The notes beneath the pieces are model-generated. The model had not been told where the DNA came from and ran no database searches. It saw only the letters and a program-made list of their open reading frames with translations. Source: Callorhinus ursinus (Eukaryota > Chordata > Mammalia > Carnivora > Otariidae). Taken from it: a stretch of 64,000 nt of DNA. Below are positions 31,894-43,211 of the stretch, piece by piece (within the stretch, counting starts at the first letter, position 1; every line of letters begins with the position of its first letter). The translations under genes were made by a program, and so were the position numbers. Location: positions 1,342,463-1,406,462 of the forward strand of contig NW_020313044.1 in the NCBI RefSeq assembly GCF_003265705.1. Reading direction: 5' to 3'.

Positions 31894-32000
31894 TAAAGTA
31901 GGCTCCACACCCAATGTGGGGCTTGAACTCACAACCTCAAGATCAAGAGTCGCATGCTGTACCAACTGAGCCAGCCAGGCACCCCAAGAGTTCCATTTTA

Positions 32001-32196
32001 TTTTATTTATTTTTTTTATTTATTTATTTTTAAAGATTTTATTTATTTATTCATGAGAGACAGAGAGAGAGAGAGGCAGAGGGAGAAGCAGGCTCCCAAG
32101 GAGCAGGGAGCCCGATGCAGGACTCGATCCCAGGACCCTGGGATCATGACCTGAGCCGAAGGCAGATGCTTAACCATCTGAGCCACCCAGGCGCCC
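32001..32196 (-). mobile_element. CAN-SINE (CATGAGAG sub-type)
   Basis: Duplication AAGAGTTCCATTTTA at 31986-32000 and 32197-32211. Confidence 0.95.
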
Positions 32197-32211
32197 AAGA
32201 GTTCCATTTTA

Positions 32212-32314
32212 ATTCAGTCAATACAGCATGGGACTCTTGATCTCGGAGTTGTGAATTTAAGCCCCACTATGGGCATAGAGCTTATGTAAAGAAATAAAAA
32301 TAAAAATAAATTGC
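32212..32314 (+). mobile_element. Old short SINE, head shortened
   Basis: ATTCAGTCAATACAGCATGG, GAATTTAAGCCCCACTATGG, GCTTATGTAAAG. AGAGTTCCATTTTAA recurs after it (~32317). Confidence 0.8.
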
Positions 32315-32442
32315 AGAGTTCCATTTTAAGCATGTCAATTTGAAATTTTTCTGAGACATTCAAGTGGAGACATGAAGCAGGCAACTGACTATTAAATCTG
32401 GGAAAGCTGACTAAATAAGTTAGAGAAGAAATTTAAGACGGA

Positions 32443-32649
32443 GGGGCGCCTGGGTGGCTCAGTCCTTAAGCGTCTGCCTTCGGCTCAGGTCATGATCCCA
32501 GGGTCCTGGGATTGAGCCCCGCATCGGGCTCCCTGCTCAGCGGGAAGCCTGCTTCTCCCTCTCCCACTCGCCCTGCTTGTGTTCCCTCTCTGGCTGTCTC
32601 TCTCTCTGTCAAATAAATAAATAAAATCTGTTTAAAAAATTAAAAGAAA
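32443..32649 (+). mobile_element. CAN-SINE, full length
   Basis: GAAATTTAAGACGGA (32428-32442) and GAAATTTAAGATGGA (from ~32650). Confidence 0.95.
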
Positions 32650-32786
32650 AGAAATTTAAGATGGAGATGCAAATTTGGAGACACAAATATAGAGATAGCT
32701 TTTGAAGCCATGGGAGTAAAAGAGACTTCCTAAGAAGAGGAGGTGAAAGGAAGAGGGCACAGGTTTAAGTCTAAAGAAACACCACG

Positions 32787-32985
32787 GGGGCGCCTAGGTG
32801 GCTCAGTCGTTAAGCATCTGCCTTTGGCTCAGGTCATGATCCCAGGGTCCTGGGATCGAGCCCCGCATCGGGCTCCCTGCTCAGCGGGAAGCCTGCTTCT
32901 CCCTCTCCCACTCCCCCTGCTTGTGTTCCTGCTCTCGCTATCTCTCTCCCTGTCAAATAAATAAATAAAATCTTAAAAAAAAAAT
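32787..32985 (+). mobile_element. CAN-SINE, full length
   Basis: AAACACCACG at 32777-32786 and again from 32986. Confidence 0.94.
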
Positions 32986-32995
32986 AAACACCACG

Positions 32996-35880
32996 TCTCT
33001 CCCACTGATGTCCACAAGGAAGCTGAGCAACTGAACCTCTTGGAATCTGGGAAAAGATAGGTACAGACTTGCTGGCAGGTAGGGAAATAGATGAGCTGAA
33101 CTTTGTGGGTGGCCTCTTTCCATCTCTTCATTCAATGAATGCTTTCTGTGGGTCAAGGACATAAAAATGAAGGGACATGGTCCTTCCCAATTGAGAAGGA
33201 AAGTACACTTGTGCCCATAACTTGTGTTATGGTAAGCATCCTAGAGGAGGTGTGTCCGGGGGCAGTGTGAATACAGGGAAGACAGCAAATCATGTCTGCC
33301 TGGTCCAGAGCAGGAGCAAAGCTCATCCAAAGAGTGAGAGGAGCTGAACATCACAAGGGAGCTCTGAAGCCAGAATGGCTTTTTCCCCACCTCTGCTTGG
33401 TTGTTTGTTTCTGTTTTAAAGCAAATCTTGTACTTCCTAGAATAAAGGTAAAATCCTGGCAGGTTAGTGGGGGTAAAAAAACAAGGCTTTGGTCCTCTGA
33501 CCATTGACAATAGAGAACAGTCCTTTCTGAGGAGCCTTAATCAGGTGTGGGGTGGGGGTGGGAGTTGGAGGAAAAAGTGGAAGATGAGAGTGGTTTATGG
33601 CTGTTCACAAAAAAAAGCAATAAAATAATTTGCCCTGAGCTGCATAAGGGTCATAATCGGTATGATAAGCTATCATTTAACATGAGGAGGAAATTGAAGT
33701 TTCATTTCCTTGCTTTTGTGGCACCTCTTGAATTGAGTTGATGGGACACCATTCAGTCAGTCAGCATGAGGCCTGCCTTACCAATTTTGTTTTGCAAAAC
33801 AAAGCCAGTCACGGTCAAACTCAGTTGGTCAGTTCCATAGATTACCATGAGAGGCCCCAGGAAAGCAAGACAGCTGGGACAGCTCCGGCTGGGAAATGAT
33901 GGGTTAATCCTAGGCCAGCTTGGCAGGAAACTTCATAAGATCTTTCAGGTCCCTGGCACCCTCCCACTCCTCACCCCTCCAAGAGCTTCCCACACTCACC
34001 AGCGTCCTGGGGTTGACTCTGAATAATCTTCAGAGTTTGAAGGACAGGGGATGGCTGAGCGTATGGATGCAGTTTCCCACTGTGTCCTAGAATCCTCCTT
34101 CTCAGGTCTGATTTCTTTAGACGCAGTCAGGGTATAGTGCGTTACAACAGAAAAAGCCTGACCTGAATCTATAGGAGTGCAAACTGGGAAGAATGAAATT
34201 TTCTTGAAAATGGACAGTACAAAATTTCTCCCAAATCCTGGGCTCTAATAGGTGTACCAACGCAACCCACAACCTAAAGAAAACAGTGAAGATAAAAATA
34301 TTGTTCACGCTATACTGAACAGCGAGATATTTTTGTTGCCTCTATGGCTAAAACGTTAGAAAAGAATTGTTGGTTTTCCTAGAGGATAACCCAAGCCCAT
34401 CCCGATTCCTCTCCATGCCCAGAAGTTGTTAAAAACGGAGGCCACTTTAGAATAGATCACAATCTGGAGCTTTACAAAGTTCCCATTTAGCTGCGATAAT
34501 TCCATATTTCTCTCGTTCTGAATTCTGATGTTTCTGGTGAACAAACGGTTCTGCCAGTAACACATAAGGACTATCAAAAAGCCAGGAAAACCGGTACATG
34601 CAGTGAAGTTGCCTGAATAATATGGAGGTTCATGTTCCAAGGGAGATTAAGGTAATGTTTGGTTTTACTTCCCTGGTTATCTTTTATTTTTCCAAAAGGA
34701 CTTATTCCTGCTGTCTCTTTGACTATCAACACAACTTAATTTTAATTTTCAAGTAATCAAGGGAGGCAATTTGATACTATGGGAAGAGCACTGCTGATTT
34801 TGCCACAGATTTTATCCTAATGCCATGCGAATCACTTTCTGAGCTTCAAAATCGTTACTATAAAAAGAAGGGGACTGGATTCAAGTGCATTAGATATGCA
34901 CAAAACTTTTTTGAAATTCTAAAATTCTATTCTGAGCCCCTAAGTTTCTCTATCCTGACAGTTCTGCCTTCAGATGATGTCCCATGCCAACTGCCATACA
35001 GAATAAATTAGAGCTAGTTTTGGTTTCTAGAAACTTACAGCCTGTCAAACAGCAGTGGTGAGATGTTCTTCAGATACATACAGTCTTATGATTAGATTTC
35101 AGTAATTTGAATTTTGTGCTGAAGAAAGCTTATTTGGATATTATATTTTAAAAGGGGCTATTAAATTAACACCACAAAAAAGGCTGCAGGTGGAAGTTGT
35201 TAACAGCTTCTGATAACAATCTTTTCAAGGGCTTCTTCTCAAGGGGCTCCTTGCATAATAAATAGCACCCTGGGTGTGAGCCAGGAACCTGGATCATCAG
35301 CCCTTAGCTAGATTTGTGACCTTGGGCATGTCTCCGAGCCTCATCTGCTTCAATGATAAATGAAGGGGTTGTATTAGGTAGTTTAATATTCATTAGCAAA
35401 ACTGAGCAGTGGTTAAATGTAAATAAAGGCATTAATACCTTTGGTAATACGGAAAATAAAAAGGGATTTGGAGACACTTTTTAAGTAATAAAGGAAAAAA
35501 ACCTCTGTGATTGTAGGCCCCCCAAAGCAACAGCATAAACGGTAGTACAGCTCCAAGTTCCACTCACTGATTTATTCACAATAAATCCATCAAATGGGTG
35601 AATTTGGTCTGCACACAACACTTAGCTGGCCCTATGAGAAAAAACAAGGTTTTCCATGTCTGTGAAAAAGCACCAGGAAGTAATGGAAAGGCTTTAGGGC
35701 CAAACATAATTGAGTTCAAAACCCTAGCTCTAAAAATTCCAAGATATGGCCTCCAGATCAAATCATTTAACCTCAAGATTGTCGTGAGAATTAAATAAGA
35801 TAACAGATGAAAGTGCTTAGCCTAGTGCTTGGCACATAATTTGTCACAATAGATAGTTCTTTCACTAATCATGGGAACAT
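32996..35880. other. SINE-free 2.9 kb intergenic block, no gene seen
   Basis: Longest stretch outside WNT8A without a CAN-SINE. MIR-like sense pieces near 35300-35390 (GTGACCTTGGGCATGTCTCC) and 35690-35850 (GTGCTTGGCACATAATTTG). No exon with recognisable protein or clean splice sites. Confidence 0.5.
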
Positions 35881-35883
35881 AAG

Positions 35884-36002
35884 GGCTCCTGGCTGACTCA
35901 GTCGGAAGAGCATGTGACCCTTGATCTCGGGTCGTGAGCTCGAGCTTGACCTTGGGGGTAGAGATTACTTTAAAAGAAATTTTTTAATTAAAAAAAAAAA
36001 AA
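35884..36002 (+). mobile_element. Old short tRNA-derived SINE
   Basis: GGCTCCTGGCTGACTCAGTC, TCGTGAGCTCGAGC B-box, GATTACTTTAAAAG. Confidence 0.87.
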
Positions 36003-36029
36003 TACCTGAGGTAAGTGATGATCGCCAGC

Positions 36030-36215
36030 ACTGACTGAGTGCTTACTCTGTGCCTCCAAGGTACTGTTGGGTGCTTTTCCATATCACATTTAATCCTACA
36101 ACAACCCTGTCAGGTCAGTACTATCATTTTCCCAGTTTACAGATGAGGAAACAGACTCAGAGGTTAAGCAACTTCTCCCATGGTCACAGAACTAGGAAGT
36201 CAAGGAGTTATGATA
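36030..36215 (-). repeat. MIR
   Basis: GAGTGCTTACTCTGTGCC, ACAGATGAGGAAACAGACTC and TGGTCACAGAACTAGGAAG, antisense order. Confidence 0.75.
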
Positions 36216-36735
36216 CAAAATTGCTTCGCTGTTTCCAAAAGCCAAATGCTAAACTATTTCACCATATTATCTACTATATGATGTCAAAGGAGTATATTAT
36301 TAAGTGCCAGGAAAGTCAGAAACTAAGCATGAGTATTTCACAGGCACAAGAAATAAGCACGTTGTAGAGCAAAATTATAGGAAACTGCCTCCTAGGCTAG
36401 GAATTGTGTAACCATAAAAGAATAGGAGAGTCATCCAGTATTTGTGAGGTGGGGGAGCAGGAGTAAAGGAAGAGATTGGCTTCAGCAAATGTAAAGAATT
36501 AGGAATGAACTAGGTGAGCCAATAGACCACTCTAAATAGAGCAACATCCATAAAGGCAGTTTCTGGAATAAGATGGGGAAGATAAGCACTGGTCAGACTG
36601 TGGGAGCCCTGAATACCAGATTAAAAAATAAATATTTTTTTTACCATATTAGGTATACACGAGACACTCAATAAATATTTGTTGATTGCCCCAAATTTAG
36701 AGAATAAATTTCAAACCTAGTTCCCCAATGGAAGT
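36216..36735. other. Intergenic, no gene seen
   Basis: Unique AT-rich sequence. Confidence 0.45.
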
Positions 36736-36751
36736 AGGAAACCCATTTTCA

Positions 36752-36935
36752 GGGCACCTGGGTGGCTTAGTTGTTGGGCATCTTCCTTCAGCTCTGGTCA
36801 TGATGATCGAGCCCCGCATCTTGCTCCCGGCTCAGCGGGAGGCCCGCTTCTCCCTCTCCCACTCCCCCTGCTTGCGTTCCCTCTCTCGCTGTGTCTCTCT
36901 CTGTCAAATAAATAAATAAAATCTTCAAAAAAAAA
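36752..36935 (+). mobile_element. CAN-SINE
   Basis: Duplication AGGAAACCCATTTTCA at 36736-36751 and from 36936. CATGATGATCGAGCC lacks the CCCAGGGTCCTGG part. Confidence 0.94.
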
Positions 36936-36951
36936 AGGAAACCCATTTTCA

Positions 36952-37385
36952 GTATGGGCAGTGTCTATTCAACCTGAGTCCCCTGGCCAGCCAGAAGAGT
37001 AAGAAAGCATGCGGGCAAACTGTTTTTAACTCCTTCAGTCTGTGATGTGCTTCAAAATTTCAAACTCTGAGTTTTATTGAGATATAATTGACATACCCCA
37101 ATCTTTATAGCAGCTTTTGTCGAGGTCAGGAATACCAAGCTCACTGATAAAAATAGAGGGAAATGATGAAGATGATGGCAAGAAAAAAGATAAACAGACC
37201 TTGAAAATAATGGAGCTGTGAGAGGAAGAGAAGTCTAAGATGCAAGGGCCCAGAGCCCAGTGAAAAGGCCAGCCAGGTGGCTTCAGAGAGCCCAGGACCA
37301 AGCCCTCAGAGTCAGGTAACTCCTGGAGAGTGGAGAGGAGAGGGCAGATAGGCAGCGCAGACCTACGGGAAGCTACACAAAACGT
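36952..37385. other. Intergenic, no gene seen
   Basis: Short L1-like piece (TTATTGAGATATAATTGACA, ~37075). The antisense 133-codon frame runs into a SINE and is not a gene. Confidence 0.45.
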
Positions 37386-37392
37386 CTGGCTT

Positions 37393-37590
37393 GGGGCGCC
37401 TGGGTGGCTCAGTTGGTTGAGCGACTGCCTTCGGCTCAGGTCATGATCCCGGAGTCCTGGGATCGAGTCCCACATTGGGCTCCCGGCTCGGTGGGGAGCC
37501 TGCTTCTCCCTCTGACCCTCTCCCCTCTCATGCTGTTTCTCTCTCTCTCTCTCAAATAAATAAATAAAATCTTTAAAAAAAAAAAAAAAA
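37393..37590 (+). mobile_element. CAN-SINE (GAGCGACTGCC sub-type)
   Basis: GTCTGGCTT on both sides. 18-base A-run at the end. Confidence 0.94.
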
Positions 37591-37599
37591 AGTCTGGCT

Positions 37600-38600
37600 T
37601 TCTACATACACCAGTGGATTCAGGTTGGGACTTACCATTTTAGCAATAGATAGGGGGATGTAACAATGTGATTTTACCAATGACAATATGTTATTTTTAC
37701 TTAATTAGAGTATATTGTATTCTCAGCACAAAGCTAACAGTGGTTTCAAATATTACATTTTCTTGCATCCCTGAGAGGCATGAAGGACATTCATAATGGT
37801 TTGCCATTTGTGTGTTGAACTTGCATCTCTGAAAGGTGTGAACAAGTTAAAACTAGAACTTGGGGTCCTGTTAGATATAGGATTTTATTTTAATTGAACT
37901 TTGAATGGAAAGACTGAAACTTTAAGGCCTAAAAATTTTCAACTGGTATCTACAGCCAGTCATCGGATGGTTGGAAGTTGGGCATGACTAATTCTTCACA
38001 GTCCATTTGCTAAATGACCCATTATAAAAGCAAGCACCACTGAAAAGGATGTGCTTGTTTCCAAAGCTTCAGCTTCATTGTAGACTGACTGTTTTATATT
38101 GGTCCTTGTCTAAGCATTTTATGGTGCAAGAGGCTCTAACCACATATATACGTTAAACACTCCTTGAAATGTTCTCACATTGGCAAGGACCAGAAACACT
38201 AGATAAAGAAAGTCCAGAGAAGCTGTCATTCAGGCCTCAACATAAAGGCCACCTAGAATGATCAGGATTTTATAATCCTAACATAAGGTATTTACCCCTG
38301 AGATATTTATTCTTGTAAAATAGCTTAACCCTCTCTATCCCACAATTATAAAACTTGTGCTGAAAAGTAACCAGATCCTCATAGAACAGTTGAGAATGCT
38401 AATTAAGTAAGCTCCACATAGCTGCTTCATAATAAAAACCTGAACACGGAGAGAGTAATAATAGAAAGTTTAAAGAAGGATCTAGAAATTGTAGTTCAGG
38501 TTGACACACTTTTGGTAATCTGTGTCTTTCAAGGGCCTTGTCTATTTCATCTAGTTTGTCGACTTTATTGGCATAAAATTATTCATAATATTCCCTCAGT
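37600..38600. other. Intergenic, no gene seen
   Basis: AT-rich unique sequence of 1 kb with no repeat I can name. Confidence 0.45.
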
Positions 38601-38607
38601 GCCCTTT

Positions 38608-38786
38608 TATTTTTTTTTAAAGATTTTATTTATTTGAGAGAGAGAGAGCACAAGCATGGTGAGAAGCACAGAGAGAAGCAGACTCCCTGTTGAGCAGGGA
38701 GCCTGGCATGGGACTTGATCCCAGGACCCTGGGATCATGACCTGAGCCTAAATCAGACACTTAACCGACGGAGCCACCTAGGGGCC
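38608..38786 (-). mobile_element. CAN-SINE
   Basis: TGCCCTTTTA on both sides. Head end diverged (GGAGCCACCTAGGGGCCCC). Confidence 0.93.
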
Positions 38787-38789
38787 CCT

Positions 38790-39515
38790 GCCCTTTTAAT
38801 ATCTATAAGGTCTGTAGTGATCCGACAATATTGGGCTGAACAAGCAGAACTCGTTTAAGAAACAAAAAAGGTAAAAAAAAAAAAAAAAATTTGAGGCTGA
38901 TCTGATAGACCATATTGAAGCCATAATTCTTCCAAGGAGCCTTCCACCCACCTCAGCTAAGAAATGTAGATGAGGCAAGTGGAGGGGGGGAGGAAGTTTT
39001 TTATGGTTCTAGTGATGGGGCTGTTGGTCAGATTAGCTGCCCATTTGTCTGCAAACTGCTTTCTCCTCCCATTCCCTGCTCCTGGCCACCACCGTGCAGC
39101 TGTTGGTCAGGAAGCCCGAGGAAGGGGCTCCCTCTGGAGGGGATGGCAGTGGCAATTTGGAAAGTGCTGGTAGGGGGTGGGCTATAAAAAACAATTTGGT
39201 TTGGGAACAAAAGGCATCAGTCAAAACAGTGTCATCAACCCTTGATTTGGATGGGAGAGAACTTTTTGGGTCACCTTGGAAGCAGGAAAGGAACAGACGA
39301 TATCATTTTATTTAGTCATCTTAGTCCAATGGACTCAAGGGTCTAATTTAATAGGAAGGCTGTGCACGAATGCTCCAAAGAGATCTTTTCCTTTGGTCAT
39401 GTCCTTTGGTGAGGTGGGAGACAGCTATCTCACTTGCACTGTCTATCTGAAATGGCCAGAAATCACTGGATTCTACCTTTAGAAGTAAACTCTGTTAAAG
39501 GCTTTCAAGCCCAAG
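38790..39515. other. Intergenic, no gene seen
   Basis: Overlapping short frames on both strands at 38970-39320 have no domain. A 19-base A-run lies at 38874. Confidence 0.45.
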
Positions 39516-39520
39516 AGTTT

Positions 39521-39706
39521 TTTTTTTTTAATTTTATTTATTTATTTGAGACAGAGCAGGAGTGGGAGGGGGGAGGGGCAGAGGGAGAGGGAGAAGCAGG
39601 CTCCCCACTGAGCAGGGAGCCCGATGCGGGGCTCCATCCCAGGACCCCGATATCATGACCTGAGCGCAAGACAACCACTTAACTGACCAAACCAGCCAGG
39701 TGCCCC
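39521..39706 (-). mobile_element. CAN-SINE, diverged head
   Basis: T-run and ATTTTATTTATTTATTTGAG; ends ACCAAACCAGCCAGGTGCCC. Confidence 0.9.
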
Positions 39707-40618
39707 AGTTTCTGAGATTTAATGACCTTTTGGAAAGCAATCAGGGGTCTAAAATGAAAGGCATTAAGTTAGGATAGGGACTGTTGTTAGTGAGGGGACT
39801 AACAAAAATAATCCAGGAAAAGCATCTGCAGTCAGAGAAAGAACAAAGAATTGAGCCATCTCTGAATCAGAAGTGAAAGCTTAATGTAAATAGTTCTTAT
39901 AAACAGTTAACCGCATAAAAGAAGTAGCAGTATTTCTGAGCTACTTAAGTACTTGTCCAAAGTATCTGTGACACTTTCAAATCAAGCTAATCTGTGGCAC
40001 CCTTCTGCCCTGGACTCTCTTCTCCAAGCAATAGTCTACTCTTCAGAATCCCCCAAACAGAGGCTGAGGTAGGTGTGCCCAGGTGAGACATTACCTACCA
40101 CGTTTCCTGGGTAACAGGCACGGGGAGCCTCTAGATGCCATCCCAGATCTAAACTTGTACCGAAGTAAAGAAACGTCTGAACTCTTTAGTTCCAAGTCTT
40201 AACAGAGCTGGGTGCTTGCTTGCTTTCTTCTTCGGTCTCTTTGAGTCCTGGAGAAAGGAAATAAATGAAGTGTTATATCTTGGTTAATAAGGATACCGCA
40301 CTATTATTCAGTGTGAGAGAAATGCATGAAATCACCAGCACTTAACGAAGACAAATGTGTGCATAATAGTACTTTGGTACTACCTAAGAGGTTACATCAG
40401 AAGGTGGTCTTCTCCCCTCTCCCATTACCTAGGAAGTAAACAAGAAGGCAGTCTTCCCGTTGCTACATTTCCCGTTGTGACACTTTGCAGTAGTGGCTCA
40501 TGAAATAATTACCTCAAATGTGTCTGAAATTAAAGACTCCTATAGCTAACTATAAATCTTTTCTTTGCATGTATTTTTGTCTATTCCATCTCCAAAATAA
40601 TCTCAAATTACTCTGTTC
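39707..40618. other. Intergenic, no gene seen
   Basis: Unique sequence, no coding or repeat signature recognised. Confidence 0.45.
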
Positions 40619-40623
40619 CCCCC

Positions 40624-40850
40624 CCCTTTTTTTAAAAGATTTGAGAGAGCGCGCGCGTGCATGTGCGTGCGTGTGCGTGCACGAGCATGAGTGGAGGGAG
40701 GGGCAGAGGGAGAGGGAGGAGAGAAACAAATTCCACTCTGAGTATGGAGCCCGATGTGGGGCTCTGTCTCACCACCCATGAGATCATGACCTGAACCAAA
40801 ATCAAGAGTCGGATTCTAACCGCTAACCAACAGAGCCACCCAGGCGCCAC
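40624..40850 (-). mobile_element. Older CAN-SINE with alternating GC/GT expansion
   Basis: AAAAGATTTGAGAGAG tail side, ends CAGAGCCACCCAGGCGCC. The purine run is replaced by a GCGTGC array. Confidence 0.88.
40649..40683 (+). repeat. 35-base strictly alternating purine-pyrimidine tract
   Basis: GC/GT/AT steps with no break over 35 bases, a candidate Z-DNA former. Confidence 0.9.
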
Positions 40851-41216
40851 CCCCTCCCCAGTCCATTTTTAAAAAAACAAATGGCAGGTTTGGAGCCTGG
40901 AGCTGACATCCAGTGTGAAATTTTTCTGCCCTGTACAATGCTGCCTCTTTTTTAGGCAAGAGTAGCCTCTTGTGGTGAAAATGACCTCCTGAAGCTGTCA
41001 CACTGAAATCTCATTGTAAAAACGATTTGCTTTTTCCTATGAGCTCTTGGCTATTGCTCAAAATACAACAATCTATCACTTATTAAGCTTTTGGTTTGTC
41101 TTCTCAACACCGATGCCAAAGGTGTTTTGAAATTCAGCAGGCATATCAGTCTCAGAAGGAATACGTCCAAAAATTCATATATATGCCAGCGCTAAGAACT
41201 TGTAAAACATCTTGGC
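40851..41216. other. Intergenic, no gene seen
   Basis: Unique AT-rich sequence. Confidence 0.4.
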
Positions 41217-41260
41217 GATAGATAGCCTATTTTTTTTTTTTTTTTGGTAGATAGCCTATT
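41217..41260. mobile_element. Poly(T)-only insertion with target duplication
   Basis: TAGATAGCCTATT stands on both sides (41219-41231 and 41248-41260) of a T-run of about 14 bases plus GG, with no element body. Confidence 0.75.
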
Positions 41261-41319
41261 AATGAAGAAATGTTGCCAACCCTTTTAAGCTGACATCCAT
41301 TAAGATGTTTATCTTTTTA

Positions 41320-41360
41320 GGGGTGCCTAGGTGGCTCAGTTGGTTAAGCACCTGACTCTT
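41320..41360 (+). mobile_element. CAN-SINE head fragment
   Basis: GGGGTGCCTAGGTGGCTCAG to GCACCTGACTC, then broken by a - strand SINE. Confidence 0.85.
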
Positions 41361-41540
41361 TTTTTTTAATTTTAGATTTATTTATTTATTTCAGAGAAAG
41401 AGAGTGAACAGGGGTAGGGACAGAGGGAGAGGGAGAGAAATCCTCAAGCAGACTTCCCAGTGAGTGGGGAGCCCAACATGGGGCTTGATTCCAAGAACCT
41501 TAGATCATGACCTGAGCCGAAATCAACAGTTGGATGCTTG
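41361..41540 (-). mobile_element. Older CAN-SINE
   Basis: T-run, TTTATTTATTTATTTCAGAG, ends CTGAGCCGAAATCAACAGTT without a clean head. Confidence 0.85.
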
Positions 41541-41648
41541 GGTGGATCTTTTCAAACCTTAGAAAGAATTACAACACAGTAACATGAACGCTGTAGAAAA
41601 ATTTAACAGACAGCTAAGTAAAAATTATTTTTTTAAAGATTTTATTTG

Positions 41649-41840
41649 GGGGGCGCCTGAGTGGCTCAGTTGGTTAAGTGACTGCCTTCGGCTCAGGTCA
41701 TGATCCTGGAGTCCTGGGATCGAGTCCCGCATCGGACTCCCTGCTCAGTAGGGAGTCCGCTTCTCCCTCGGTCCCTCCCCCCTCTCATGCTCTCTCTCTA
41801 TCTCATTCTCTCTCTCAAATAAATAAAATCTTAAAAAAAA
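41649..41840 (+). mobile_element. CAN-SINE nested (first)
   Basis: AAAGATTTTATTT precedes it at 41635 and follows it at ~41848. Confidence 0.92.
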
Positions 41841-41860
41841 TTTAAAAAAAGATTTTATTT

Positions 41861-42055
41861 GGGGCTCCTAGGTGGCTCAGTCATTATGCATCTGCCTTCA
41901 GCTCAGGTCATGATCCGGGGTCCTAGGATCGAGTCCCGCATCGGGCTCCCTGCTCAGTGGGAAGCCTGCTTCTCCCTCTCCCCCTGCTTGTGTTCCCTCT
42001 CTCGTTGTCTTTCTCTCTCTCGCTCTCAAATAAATAAATAAAATCTTTATTTTTA
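41861..42055 (+). mobile_element. CAN-SINE nested (second)
   Basis: Between the second and third copies of AAAGATTTTATTT. Head GGGGCTCCTAGGTGGCTCAG. Confidence 0.92.
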
Positions 42056-42397
42056 TTTTTTAATTTTTTTAAAGATTTTATTTATTTATTTGAGAGCGAG
42101 AGAGCTCTAGCAAGAGAGCACAAGCAGGGGGAGCAGCAGAGGGAGAGGGAGAGGCCGACTGCCCACTGAGCAGTGAGCCTGACAATGTGGGGCTTGATCC
42201 CAGGATCCTGGGATCATGACCTGAGCCGAAGGCAGGCACTTATTAACCCACTGAGCCTGGTGTAGACAGAGAAGCTGCAAGGACCTTTTTGAGACACCTG
42301 GGAAGATTTGAATCCAGGTTGAGTATTAGATGAGACGAAAATGTATTATCTTGGAAGGTAAAGATTGTTTTTGGTTTTTTTTTTAAGTTTTTCTTTA

Positions 42398-42596
42398 GGG
42401 GCGCCTGGGTGGCTCAGTCGTTATGCGTCTGCCTTCGGCTCAGGTCATGGTCCCAGGGTCCTGGGATTGAGCCCCCGCATCGGGCTCCCTGCTCGGCGGG
42501 GAGCCTGCTTCTCCCTCTCCCACTCCCCCTGCTTGTGTTCCCTCCCTCGCTGTATCTGTCAAGTACATAAATAAAATCTTTTTAAAAAATAATAAA
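42398..42596 (+). mobile_element. CAN-SINE heading duplicated segment copy 1
   Basis: Tail ...AATAATAAATAAAAATAAA runs into the duplicated unique block at 42600. No clear target duplication. Confidence 0.93.
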
Positions 42597-42599
42597 TAA

Positions 42600-42984
42600 A
42601 AATAAAACTAGTACCTTATCCCCAAAACATAATTGGGAAATGCTAACCTAAGGACTGTTTGGTAGAGTGATCAAGCATTCCATTTTGCTCAGGACTAAAG
42701 AAACTCCAGGTTATGCATGACTTTCAGTTACACAACCATGAAAGTCATAAGCAAACCAGAAGGAATTTTTACCTTACTGTCTGGTCACACTTGGAGGGCA
42801 CTTATTGAGGAAATAGTTATATATAAACGATTAGTTAAAATCATAACCTGGCTCTGACCATTTTAATTATACAAAATAATTATTTATATACTTAAACTTT
42901 ATTTTTTAATTTAATTTTATTATGTTATGTCAGTCACCATACAGTACATCATTAGTTTTTATATATAAACTTTTTAAATTAAAC
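42600..42984 (+). repeat. Direct duplication, copy 1 (~385 bp)
   Basis: AAAACTAGTACCTTATCCCC to ACTTTTTAAATTAAAC recurs at 44355-44746 with about eleven substitutions and two small indels. Confidence 0.93.
42905..42962 (-). mobile_element. Tiny L1 3' end (copy 1)
   Basis: TTATGTTATGTCAGTCACCA and TACATCATTAGTTTTT are antisense to the carnivore L1 3' terminus seen at 55640-55680. Confidence 0.8.
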
Positions 42985-42992
42985 CAGGCTCT

Positions 42993-43174
42993 ATTTTTTT
43001 TTAAAGATTTTATTTATTTGAGATAGAGTGAGCGAGCACAAAGGGAGAGTGAGAGAGATAAGTAGACTCCCTGCTGAGCAAGAAGCCCAACACGGGGCTC
43101 AATCCCAGGACCCTGGGATCATGAACTGAGCTGAAGGCAGATGCTTAACCAACTAACTGGGCCACCCAGGCGCC
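42993..43174 (-). mobile_element. CAN-SINE
   Basis: T-run to CTGGGCCACCCAGGCGCCC. Head has an extra AACT. Confidence 0.92.
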
Positions 43175-43211
43175 CGAAGATGCTTTAGTTTTAGATGTCT
43201 CTTTAGTCTGT

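Larger units (their letters stand above)
31431..31985 (-). mobile_element. Old short SINE split by two + strand SINEs
   Basis: Tail at 31440-31480 and body 31895-31985 (AAGTAGGCTCCACACCCAAT, CCAACTGAGCCAGCCAGGC). Confidence 0.82.
41624..42250 (-). mobile_element. CAN-SINE split by two + strand SINEs
   Basis: T-run and AAAGATTTTATTT at 41628-41647; body 42060-42250. Confidence 0.8.
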
